From Rhynchonema sp. JSB1_4 (taxonomy: Eukaryota; Nematoda; Chromadorea; Monhysterida; Xyalidae), in NCBI GenBank assembly GCA_030248065.1, contig JASAMV010003281.1, forward strand, positions 1-64,000: 64,000 nucleotides of DNA. The letters are read 5' to 3'. Position 1 is the stretch's first letter, and every line of letters begins with the position of its first letter. The notes beneath the pieces were generated by a model. It ran no database searches. It saw nothing but the letters and a program-made list of their open reading frames with translations, and was not told where the DNA came from. A program made the translations under genes and the position numbers. Shown in pieces: positions 1 through 11,600 of the stretch.

Positions 1-489
1 GGGTGCCGAGCGTGCCTGACATTACACAAACATACCTGTGTGCGTCTTGAGCCTGATAACTTCAGGCCTGATTTCGGCACGACAAAACATCAATAAATAA
101 GAAGAAAAGGTGACGCGATTGATTAATGGCGTTGTAGTTGACGTACGCGCATGCAAAATCCGCTCGTTTGGCACGGACCACCTGGACATTCGAAACATCA
201 CGCAGTTTTTTATGTTTCATTATGCCTGCCGGTTAATGAAATTAGATCTGTCAACAAAATTTGAATTAAAATGAAGCAATTTGTCATCGATTGTCTTTTT
301 GTCAATGAAACTGTGCCGAAATATCTTAACACAACCATTTTGATATTATGTTTCTTCTTTCGTGACATTTCAAATGACATTACATTACTAAGTGATCAGA
401 TTTGTGTGTGACCAACAGATATTGTGTCGCATTCCCAGGGCGGAAACAATTTTGTTGTCGTTTTGTTGGCGCATGCCGTAAATAGCAGA
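1..489. other. Non-coding, no feature seen
   Basis: No exon-like open frame, known domain or clear repeat is visible here. It is AT-rich compared with the element that follows. Confidence 0.5.
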
Positions 490-491
490 TA

Positions 492-725
492 CAGTTCCGG
501 GTGCAATTCTAGGCTGAAAGTTGAAGTCGCGTGCACGGGGCGTGCACGCGGGTGCCCGCGACTTCGTAGTGCTAAAACATAAGGAGCGCACGCCAGCGCA
601 CGCGCAAAACTTCGCGTGCACGCGCGTGCACTCGAAGCTACTTCGACTTTTGCCTATACTTTGCACTGCTTCGCACGCGCGTGCACGCGACTTCAACTTT
701 CAGCCTAGAATTGCACCCGGTACTG
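492..725. mobile_element. Mariner-like MITE with TA target duplication
   Basis: The element starts CAGTTCCGGGTGCAATTC and ends with its reverse complement (one mismatch near the tip), and the inverted repeat continues for about 45 bp through AAGTTGAAGTCGCGTGCACG. It is bounded by TA at 490-491 and 726-727, and its tips are CAGT/ACTG, as in Tc1/mariner elements. The 140-bp interior is very rich in GTGCACGCG words and codes for nothing recognisable. The TA flank and CAGT tip suggest the family; no transposase is present, so it is non-autonomous. Confidence 0.85.
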
Positions 726-727
726 TA

Positions 728-1569
728 GGTACCACCGACACTGATTCACGGGTACAAATTCAAAAATGCATTTCATTGCGTATTTTCATGACATTTCTTG
801 CACCCCACGATGGTATATACGGTGGTCAGGTAACTGTGCACCAAGACCAAGCGTGTCCGTCTGAGCCAAAAGGGCGTGACGGATATTTCCAATCGATAAA
901 AGACGATCTAGTCGATAATTGTTCTTGCTCGTTTGCGTGTTCGTGAGAAACACTGCCGCGGCGGATCACTATCATATTAATCCATACATGTCAACGCTGT
1001 ACCTTGGTGACCAGTAAAATAGACTGTTGATAAAAACAAAAAGGTTTATTGTTAAATGTCAATACCGCAATCTTTTATTCACTCCTGGTATTGTGCGTCG
1101 TGTTCGTCCATAAATCACGTGTTTTCGCGGTAATTACATGCAGATCACCAGCTGAACAGTTCTTTATCCTGTTATGTTGCGAATCAAATTATGTGCATAC
1201 TTGAAATGACTTCGATTGACAGACGCTTATACACGTAATGGGAGTCAAGATCAAGCATCTACTTGTTGCGAGCAAGGCCCGGTCTGGGATAAGTCTCTGA
1301 TTTGGGGTTATTGGGGCTAAACGATTTTTAAAAATTGAGAAACGTTCACAGAAATTTACTGAGTGTCAAGCTTTCGGACAGCGCAGTTGTTGTTCCCAGC
1401 TCATTCAAAAAATTGTACGCTGCTAGACCAGTGCATTCACATAAACCTCATGTCCGAGGTTAAAAGCCACAGGGCAAGATTTTCGAATGTCACTCCAGTT
1501 GCAGAACAGCAACTGAATTGAAACATCAACTACATAATCAATCAATCGATCGATCGATCGGGTCCGACC
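728..1569. other. Non-coding upstream region
   Basis: No supported gene. A short (CGAT)n run lies at about 1541-1560, just upstream of the start codon of the next gene. I could not identify a promoter motif with confidence. Confidence 0.5.
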
Positions 1570-4500
1570 ATGCCGATATCGATTGGCGGCGTGCGCCGAC
1601 ACGCACATCATGCGATTATCGATTTATTGCTGCTGATCGGATTTTTATCGGTGATCAGAGACGCACAGGCCGGTGGACTGTCACTCCAGGGCGGATACGG
1701 AGGAGGAGGTCCTCAGCCACCTCCGCCAACTTATGGGGTCAGTCAGTGGGTTGAGATTTGAGAGGTGCTCATTATGTTCCTCTTGTTTTGTTGAGTGAAA
1801 ATGACGGCTGCAGACCGATTAGTTGCATTACGTCAACCATTTACCATGAACTTGCTGACCGGATCAGATCGATTTGAAATAAGTAGACCGATCACAATGC
1901 AGGTGACTCGATCCTTACACGCTCCGGTCACCCAAGCTTGATGTCAGTTACTATTCTAAGTTGTCGTAACCAACCCCACTCTCATCCTATGAAAACGGTA
2001 TACTGGTCGTTGAGCAACCCACGGTACCGCCGGGTCACGTCAAAATCAGCTACTGTGCAAACGTGATGATTCGCAAAATTGTGTGTCCTGCCAACGAAAA
2101 AGTTAGCACTGAATTGTGTTTGCCTGCATTTCAGGGAGGCGGCGGTTTTCCCAGTCCGGCACCACAGCCGAGTTATCCAACGCATCAACTTCCTAGTCCC
2201 AGCTACCCACAACCTCAACCGCAACCCTACCCTGACCCAGGACCCCAGCCCAGTTATCCCACCCATCAATTGCCCAGCCCCAGTTATCCACAACCGCAAC
2301 CGGTCCCGCAACCCAGTTACCCGCAACCCCAACCGCAACCCTCTTACCCGGGCCCTGCCCCGCAACCCTCCTACCCTTCACCCACCCCTGCACCCAGCTA
2401 CCCCTCACCCCAGCCCTCACCCGCGCCCAGTTACCCAGGCCCCGCTCCGCAGCCCAGCTACCCAGGCCCTGCTCCGCAGCCCAGCTACCCAGGCCCCGCT
2501 CCACAGCCCAGTTACCCAGGCCCCGCTCCACAACCCAGTTACCCAGGCCCGGCACCTCAACCAAGCTATCCTTCTCCTGCGGCCGTGGGATATCCCGGCC
2601 CAGCACCTGGTCCAAGCCCAGGAGGTTACGGCGGGGGCGGGGGCACTCCCCCTGGACCAGACACAAGTGGGTTGAGCTTTGTTTCAATCTCACTCTTGAT
2701 TGTCATTACAACGTACATGTTTATAGGTTATCGAGTTCTTTGCAGTCTGGCGTTGCACACATATCCCAGTACTGAAGAGCAGAAAATAGACTTGTGTGCA
2801 ATATGTGCACCCCCTTTCCCATTATGAAGTTCCAGAGGCTCTAAATGGAAACTGGTGAGAACTATGTATGTATGTATCTGGTCTTTCCGGTTTAGATAGG
2901 AAAATTCCAATGAGAGCCCGCATTTCGCCTCTCAAGGGGCCTTATCTGCGGCGAGACCACCAAGAAACGGTGCCAGAAATCATAGCCAGGCATATGTGCA
3001 TGTAAGATCCTAAAGCGCACGGCACCAATATTCTCAACTGATGCCACACACGCACAGGTGACCCATGTTTCCGTCGTTACGCCAACTGCATCATCGTCAA
3101 CGCGCAGCCATACGAGCGACGCAGCACCGTCAACATCCAGGCGTGCAAGGATCTGTGTCTGGCGTCCACCACGGGCGTGTTCCAATGTCGGTCGTTTGTG
3201 TACGACAATCAGAATCAAGTGTGCGATTTGTTTGGGCACACCGGCAATCAGTACCCGGCAAAGTTGGTTGCACTGGACTGATTCATTGACAGAACATGGA
3301 TTTAGCAGAATATCCCCATTCTCTGCCATCATAACTTCTAATGGCAGAACGTTGCACATCGCCATTTATTCAATTGATCGATTGAGTGACCATGGGCTTT
3401 AGCAGAAGATTCTTGTGGCCGAACATAGATTCGTCCGATTATCGCAGCGTAGAATATCTGGGTTCCCTGCCGTAACATTCCATAGCCACTATACATGTGA
3501 CCGTAATTGGTTTACCAATCGATTGATGCAGATTGATCACATTCTACAATCGCGACTACTACGAGCCAACCGGCACGTGCGACAACGGTGGCGTGTCCGG
3601 TGGCACCACAACACAACCCACCAATCCAGAGCCACCAGTCGGACGTGAGTTGTAATCGAGGCGTGCGATTTTGTGCATAGTCATTTGGAACAAGCGAATG
3701 GTCAACTGTTCAACGTGAGGCTAAGCAAGACCCAGAGGAAAGAGTGGTGTCAGCAGAATGGCTAGACCGATAAAAATGTTATCGCTCCTGGACTTCTCGG
3801 GCTGCGTTTCGTGAATTCAGTTGTCCATGCAGTAGCTCACACAATTTAATTGTGCAACGGGTTTTAAACCAGGACCCACACTCGAGCCCTGCAGATTCGG
3901 CGCCAAAGGTCTAACAGTTAGAACCTATCGTAAACTGGGCGGGACCAAAACCCCTCATCGTATGTACACAACACAGTACATGTACGTTGTAGCTGAACGT
4001 TCCAACGAGAAAAGTTGTGGAACATAATGTACGCACTTGAGCGCAGCCAACAACCAGTCCTTCCATTTTCCAGCCACGTGTCCACTCGGCCAAGACCCAC
4101 GTCTGTTGCGCATTGAGGGTTTCATGTTGCAGGGCAGTGATGATGTGACGCATAGCAATGCCGCAAATATCAATGAATGCATACAGGCGTGCTTTGATAA
4201 CAGGGTGAGCGTTTGGGAATGGGACAGGTACATACTTGTGTTGGGTTTGTTCCTGAGAAAAACCTTCTGTGCGAGATTTTGGAGATCACGATTGAGGGCA
4301 TTGGCTGGCTCTACGCATGAGCCTGTAGTTCGTCTGAGAGCAAGAGAGGCCAACTCCGAATTAACAAGTTTAGTTTATATGACGTGACTTATGTAGCCGA
4401 CTTATGTAGCCTTGTTTTGGTCGCCCGTTCCACAGACGGGCGGTGCACCAGGTCATCGTCAGCGCGAATGTACCAGATGGTCACACAAACCAACAATTCC

Positions 4501-7030
4501 TTCCCATGCAGCTGCCGGACGGCACCTCAGCCCCGTGTCAGTCCTTCGATTTCACCAGTGGCAACTGTATTTTCACTGAAGAGGCAGCAGTGCCCACTGG
4601 CAACGGCCAGTTGGTGCAAAGTGCATCGTCGGATTATTACGAAAAGATCTGCGTCGATTGTTAGCAGTTTTATTTGAATATTATGGGTGTATACTATACA
4701 TGCGTGGCACTATTAAGGAACTACATAGCACTTCACTGTTACATACTTACAGTATCTGTTCATGAAATGTCGGCTTATCCCAATGTAGTCTACGCATCAG
4801 CACAGATCTAAGTTATGTAGGTTCAATACCTATACCAAACCAAATGTTTCAGCTGCTGCCGCGGCCGAGTGTCCCCAAGTGTTCGAGCGATTCCCACAAA
4901 TGATCCTGGTCGGATTCGCCGAAACTGTGGTGGATGCGAACGGATTCGAAGAGTGTCTCGACAATTGTCTCAATTCGCAATCACTTTATGGATTCAGATG
5001 CGCATCGGGCATGTTCTACTTCCAGGTTGGTGATGATAAAAAAACACTTATCAACCACACCATTTTATTTGTGCTGTTATGGTCCCTTACTACCATAATC
5101 CGGTGTTTTATTGCAGCTAAACTTTTCGTGGATTCGTTTTGCATTTCGGATGCATGTGGACACGCAGTGGCTTTTTGGGAATCTCTGCGTGCACCGTGTT
5201 TGGTCATGTTTGACCAGCGTAAAAGTTGTTGATTTCGGTGTGAGGCTAACAACCTTTACACTGGTCAAAATTAGTGCTGCGACTATAACATGACATATTG
5301 TGGTTAAAACACCAGAGTTTGTCCACGCCGAGTGCCCTTGTAATGTTTGTCGTACCAATGTGATTGTGTACTTCCAAATTTTCCAGGAGGACCAACTGAA
5401 TTGCATTCTAAACACGGAGGATCGTACGACGCAGCCCGATCTGTTTGTGCAGGAGGATAACGACATTGTGGATTACTTTGAGACTGGCTGTGCCGGCACA
5501 CAGACTGTGTCCGCTGCCAGCAGGAGACGTTTTGCATCAAGACAATGTGCGTTCGCGGCGGCGGTTTAAATTTAGGCATTTTTTATGGATTTTGATGAAA
5601 AAATTATCGAGAATGACGTGTGTTGGCATAAAGCCGGTCCTGGTATGGTTTTTTTGTACAAAAAATGTTTCAAGATTGTACAAATTTTGACCAGCGTAAA
5701 AGTTGTTCCTGAGTCCTATGGACCAAAGAATTTTGCGTTAGTACGTTAGTATAACTGGTCACCTTGAATGTCGGAATGAAAAAACTCGAAGTGGAAGTGT
5801 TCTACCGCACCGACCATGGGCAAAGCAAGCACCCAAATTAATTGTGTGTCAGTTCACGTCACCAATACTCTGCTCTGCGCACTGTATGTGTGCCCATCTA
5901 TTTTGCAGCTGTGCTCAAGCCAAACGCGACCACCGAATTCAAACAGTCCGAGCGAACCACCCGTCTGCTCACATCGCCGATCGACAAGAACGTCAAAAAG
6001 GATAAATTGGCGGTACAATCGAATGACGACTTTTTGTATGAAGACACGGCTGCTTCAAGTTGGTTTCTGTTCCGTTTTTATCGTTTTCTTCTGAAAAATG
6101 AGGTTTGTTCAATTTTTGGGATGAGACGGTGTGCACTTTGTTGGAATCAAAGTCGTGTTTGACCGCGGGCTAGCAGATGGCTAGTTGGCTAGTTTGGTGA
6201 CAAATAACGGGCAGCGTGTACAGTTCAAAATCCTAAGCGAACAAAAAGTCTGCTGCCAAAAAGCATAACCTCACATTGTTTTCGACTGAAATATCACTCC
6301 ATCACAGCGCGTCGTGCGCCCGACTTTGGCCAATGGACACAATGGAGTCCTTGTGATCGATCAGTAGACGGACGAAGGGTGCGATACAAACGATGCCGAA
6401 AGGCGAATCTGAAGGAATGCGAAGCGCAGACCGAGTGGTGCAACAGGGAGTCATTACCCGGTTAGGGCACTTCTTGGTCGCCGTGCTGAGGCGCATGGTG
6501 TTGTACACGTCTTTTGTCTTCGGGGCTTATCTAAACAATTCTAGAGGTATCACACTGCTTGGTGATGGGTCCAGCGCAGAACTTGTTCCTCGACAGCTGG
6601 GGAAGAGCCTTTACGCTCGTTAAAATCACCAATGGCCATCAGTAGCGTAAAAAAAGTCAAAGTAAGGGACCGGTCTGGATACGGACCGATGACTTCGATG
6701 CCGGCGTGACTGATTTGATGCCGTATTGATATTTTTGCAAAATTTCTGCTGCATACTGTATAAGAAATTTGACCATGTCGCAACTTGCATTTACCATGGT
6801 CATACAACATGGCACTAAATGCTCCCGATTCCGTGACGTTTGCAGAGAACACGCACAATCTGGATGCACTACAGCACGCGGCAGGCACGAAGAACGGTGA
6901 GGGTGGCGGGCTGCAATGTCCGGATGATAAATGTTGCGCGGTGTTTGGTGGCTGCAGGATTGGACTCAAACGCGATACCGTAACCGGCAATATTCGTTGG
7001 TGCACAGACCCGTGCAAGGGCGATGCTTGA
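1570..7030 (+). CDS. Secreted Pro/Tyr-repeat, triple PAN/Apple, TSP1 protein
   Basis: Exons 1570-1737, 2135-2666, 3058-3262, 3532-3644, 4074-4204, 4512-4659, 4853-5025, 5387-5546, 5909-6058, 6308-6460, 6846-7030 join in frame to 705 aa. Residues 1-34 are a signal peptide ending AQA. Residues ~58-225 are Pro/Tyr/Ser-rich with SYPGPAPQP repeats. Three PAN/Apple domains follow (~236-320, ~341-432, ~437-535), seen from pairs such as ACKDLC, ECIQAC and ECLDNC and later cysteines. A basic linker leads to a thrombospondin type-1 repeat (FGQWTQWSPCDRS..., ~600-645) and a short Cys-rich tail. PAN and TSP1 domains bind proteins or glycans outside cells, so a matrix, cuticle or adhesive role is likely (inference). 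No membrane segment is visible. I do not recognise a named orthologue. An upstream non-coding exon cannot be excluded. Confidence 0.85.
2429..2563 (+). repeat. 27-bp coding tandem repeat (SYPGPAPQP)
   Basis: Five consecutive 27-bp units encode SYPGPAPQP inside exon 2 of the PAN/TSP1 gene. Units differ mainly at synonymous third positions, so the peptide is better kept than the DNA. Looser relatives (SYPQPQPQP, THQLPSPSYP) lie on the 5' side. Confidence 0.9.
4421..4480 (+). repeat. Dispersed repeat D, copy 1 (intronic)
   Basis: Contains CAGACGGGCGGTGCACCAGG then TCATCGTCAGCGCGAATG. It lies in the intron just before the exon starting at 4512 of the PAN gene. Four related copies occur at 13541, 35201, 47320 and 49980. 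Confidence 0.75.
5209..5280. repeat. Dispersed repeat B, inverted pair (hairpin)
   Basis: TTTGACCAGCGTAAAAGTTG is followed after about 20 bp by its imperfect reverse complement (AACCTTTACACTGGTCAAAA), so the RNA could fold into a hairpin. It lies in an intron of the PAN gene. A single copy of the same word is at 5688. Confidence 0.75.
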
Positions 7031-8689
7031 GCGTTGTGAAAGTTGACGGATCACTTGTACATAAGCACAGCTGTTGTCAACCCATCATTGTTTGCTGCAT
7101 AGATTATACAGTATCGTCTGGTACTTGTTCTCCATCGAAGCCTGTACACCAAACTCAGAACTCATTAGGCATGGTGTCTGACTTGGTGATTGGATTGGAT
7201 TCGATTCGGTGTGTCAACTTGCTGATCCTGACCCGTACGATCCGATCACAAAGGTAGATGTCGGTGTATAAACATAAGAAACTCGCAACTCTCTGAATTG
7301 ATGGGCTTTTTCTGACTTAATTATGTATTTTTCTCATTGATGCACAATGTTTAGTCCCACTACCCGCTGGTTTTTCATGATGTTGATGTCACACAAGTGC
7401 AATTTCGCTCGTGTATGCATTTAATCCAAAGATCGTCTTTCATGGCAACAAATTATATTTTTCTTATCGAAATAATGTTTCAGTTATCCATTTTGCATAT
7501 CTAACTGATGTTCATCTCCGTATTTTGTACACTTGAACGTGTGAATGACTCGGTTGTGCGTGCCAAATTTGGTCGCCCCACGTCGGCACCAGTTTGGCCG
7601 CTGTCAAGCTTTACAACTCATCAAATATACTTTCGTGTGTTCTTTGCGTTGGCTCATTGGTTTTGCAATTGGTTGTTGCGCTTATTTGTTATCGGGGACA
7701 TCTAATCACAATCGACTCACCAACATGCCCCAGACTTATGGAGGTTCTGGCTGGCTGGTTGGTCTAAATGAGCCCATAATGGGCTTCTCAGCGTGTTATT
7801 GTTTGTACCCGAGAACAAATCACGTTGAATGACATGCAGGGTCGTCAAAAACTTATTTTTGAGCTGAAAATAGACAAACAACCATGTCAGGCCACCCTGT
7901 GTGCGCGAGTGTTGAATGTGTTTATGCGTTGTCGTTAACGTGTGATCAATAAATACATGACAGATCCGACGGAAAACGTGAAGCAACAAGAATGCTCGAA
8001 TGTAAAAAGAAACTTTTCGGCTGAAAAAAATGGTAAAGCATACAATTCATGATAAAATTGGTGTCTACACACAATAGACGGCTCACGCCCCATATATTAT
8101 GCCCCGCATGAGCCCTCCAATGTATGTTACGAGCTTCTGTATAACTTGGGCGGCGGCTGGCCTGGCCATTAAATGGGTATCAAAATCTCAGAGCTCTGGT
8201 AGTTCATCTGTGGAACATGCAACACAAAAAACAAGCAGAATGACTGATTATGATATTCATGGATTGACACAATACCGTATGAATAAATAAAAAAATCCAA
8301 AATAAGCTGAATCACAAAAGCGCGTGTAGGAAGAGCGATCACAAGAGGGGACCGGAACCGGACCAGTACGAGATCACAAACCAGAGTTAGGAAACGGTAC
8401 AAACGACAAACAAACAAGTGACTCAGACTTTGAAAGATGCGAATAGTTATGTGACTGACCAGAATGCAGAACAATACCGAAACCAGAAAAATTAATTGAC
8501 ACAATTTACGCTGGTCAAAAGTCATGACGTAAGATCTTTAAGTTAGGGGTTCCTGTATACGAAGAGTCACGTGACCAAAACTGGACCGATCACCAACTTC
8601 GATATCGGGTCCGGCTTTGTTCCCGGCTGCAAACTGAAGGGCCCACCACAAACCAACAACAGGTAATAACCAATCTATCAATGAGTCAG
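7031..8689. other. Intergenic, convergent gene ends
   Basis: Between the 3' end of the PAN gene (+) and the 3' end of AVL9 (-). No exon is supported. One AATAAA on the plus strand at 7948-7953 could serve the PAN gene but is 0.9 kb from its stop. Copies of dispersed repeats B (8501-8522) and C (8571-8630) are present. Confidence 0.5.
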
Positions 8690-11600
8690 TCAATGTGTAT
8701 CATTCATTTCCAAATTGTCGTTTTGGTTCGCTTGCGTGGTCGGCGTTGTGCCCTTGGTCACGTCAGACAGCCATGATTTCAGTTTGACACCAGTTGCACC
8801 CAGATATTTGCCTGAAATAGCAAGGGCAATGTTTGGCGAGCAAATAATTACAGTCCACCCACCGTCTTGATGGTGACATTGATATGATCGGGACCCGGCA
8901 CCATAAAGCATATTCATACAGGCTACAGGGTGATAGCTAGGACACAAGCACTGCCCAGCTCTACATACAGTAGGTCACCGTACAGATTTCAGCACAATGA
9001 GGGTCGCCAATAAAGAAGGGACTGCACGTGAAACCAACGATTTTTTCGAAACTTTCAGAAACAAGAAATAAAACACCAACAACCAAAGACTGATAGTACC
9101 AGTCTGTCCAATCGTCTGCTGCAGCCGACGTCCGGACTCCGAATTAGCCATAGATACTTCCACCCGAAGTTTGACATCAGACACACTCAGTTGACCAGCG
9201 AATGGGTGACTGAAATAATTGAATCATCATCAGCATTCTCCCTGACGACGATCTGGCACACCGCTGCCGTGAAATGGAAACAGATCGAAACGGGCAGCCA
9301 AAAATAAGGCCGCAACACGCATTGTTTTACATTTACGACATACTGATCAACCAAACAACGGCATCATAGACTCTCCATGAAACACAGGACGTTACGAAAA
9401 TAGGTTTTTAGTTTTCACAGGAAAAATGCTGGAACTGAATTTGTTCCCTCTCTCTGGTGCTAACATAGCGATCGTGAAACATTTTTTGAAGCATCACACT
9501 TAGCGAGCCCTCAAACAACCACAGCAGGACAAGTTTTTAAGTGTGCGCATGAAGTTCGATTTCTGTGAACCATTTACACAAACTGTGCTTATAAGAGCGA
9601 GGCCTATCATCACACGAGTGCTATAAAAGGATCGATTTAATAATAACCAATCCAAAAAAACTCCGCTTACCCTGGCACGGCATTCTTCAACTCCGCATAA
9701 TCACCACGAGCCCAAATACGATAATTGTTGGTCGTCTTCCAGGCGTGCACGAACGAATCGTTGAAATCAGCCAGCACATTGCCCTGATGATCAGGCACAC
9801 TTGCTATCAGTGACAAAAGATAGGAACGAAACTGTAGACGAATCCATTCGTCGCCGCCCTCCCAGCCTGTGAAACATTTGCGTGGTTGAAGAACATCCAA
9901 CATTTGGAAACAACGGTTCTCAATTTCAAAATAGACGTTCTTGGTGATGCTTGGTTCTTAGTTTATAAGGACCTGTAAAAAAATGCCGCCACTAATTTCG
10001 ACCAGCGTTGGGTCGTCCATTTGAACAAAAGTTGAAGCTGATCACGACATCGATGAAACTCGAAATGATAGAATAGTGCAAAAGCCCTTTCTGCATCGAA
10101 CACCCGGATTGCTAACGAGTAACGATAGCCAAGCTCGATACAGGCAGGACGATGAGCTACCACTTTGTTAACTGCTTGTGGTTTTTGCGAAAGGCCAACA
10201 GAGAGATGATAATAAAATGCCATATCAGCCAGCGCGCCACAAACCCGTCCCATCGGTGAACACATTGCCGCTGTCCTGTGTGTGTTTGAGTATGAAGTCC
10301 ATGAATCGCAAATCGGCCGTGCTCAACGCCGTCTCGCGTCGCAGATCGGCGTCGGTGAACTCGATTTGCAGCTCGTTGCTGTCATCGAACTGAATAATGT
10401 GGTGACCATACAAATGGGCTACTTTCACTCGCTTTGTGTTTTGGCGGCATCCAACTTGGTGATCGGATCGGATGTGTATGGGATCTATATGTTTATGAGT
10501 GATGAAGTAGCGGCTCGGACATGCGTCTGCTTTGCATAGGACTGTTCGAAAATCCAATGGTGATGACACTAATTTCGACCAGTGCAAACATGCACTCCCA
10601 ATCAGATTCAAGTAACAAACCTCGTCGGTTAGTAGTATCAGTAAATCTCGAAACACTCTTGCTTCAGAAATGATACATAAGTGACCCAAGCAGATCCGAT
10701 TGAATCACAAAGCTAAAGATTGCCTCAAAATTTTATTTTCTGCTTGACAAAATCTTATTCACGCTTTAATGTTCAAGAAAGCATGTTTTCCTGCAGCGGC
10801 AAACAGCCACTCACATATACGATGGCATCGAATAGTTCCCTTCGCTGTTTGAACAGAGCGTTGGTGGCCCCAACCACGTAGCCAAAATCGGATTGTTCTT
10901 TGAGTTTGTCCAAGTGCGCCAAAGATAGGTACGGATGACATTGATTGCCCTAAATGGAAAAGACAAACGTGTCAAGAGTCTCAACGTTGTAACTGGATAC
11001 AACCGGTATTCACCAGCATCAAGTGTAATCGGCTCTGTTTGGTTACACGAGCTTTGTTATAGATATCTTGAGATGTCACTCATACCGGCCAATGGTACAG
11101 TCGCCAACTCAATACTCAAGCGGTCAACTCTCGTCGTCAGCTCAAACAACTATAATTGATCGCGAGAAATTATACAGGGCAGTTGACAGCAGAACTATAC
11201 GCCCTGATGTCGAGCAGCGCAAACATGTGTCCAGGCAGGCAGTTAATACTACCTCTTGTGTTCATGGAAATTCCTGGCGTCAGAAAATCTTCAAGGACAG
11301 AACATAGACAGATCCGATTTGAGCACACAAATCGACACCAGGCTGCACGCAAAGGCCAAATATTGCATCCGGTTGCGTTTCCACAGAGTAAAAATACCAA
11401 ACACAGGTACCACTAACTTTCACAAACAAACTCAACGGGAACCCCCACGAGTCGGTGTTCAGTGTTGTGCCACATGAGGTTTCATCCAACGCAGCATCGC
11501 CCGCCATTTCAATGGTGGAATCGCATTGTGCAGATGTTGAGCTGCTAACTGGCTCATTTGAAGATTTGGTTGCCGAACTTGAGCTCGTATCGCTGCTCCA

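Noticed and set aside
521..946. 141-codon open frame
   Set aside because: It runs through the MITE at 492-725; the frame comes from the GC-rich repeat, with no conserved motif.
2667..2827. Read-through of the Pro-rich frame past 2666
   Set aside because: Phase requires a donor at 2667 to join the PAN exon at 3058; the downstream residues are intronic.
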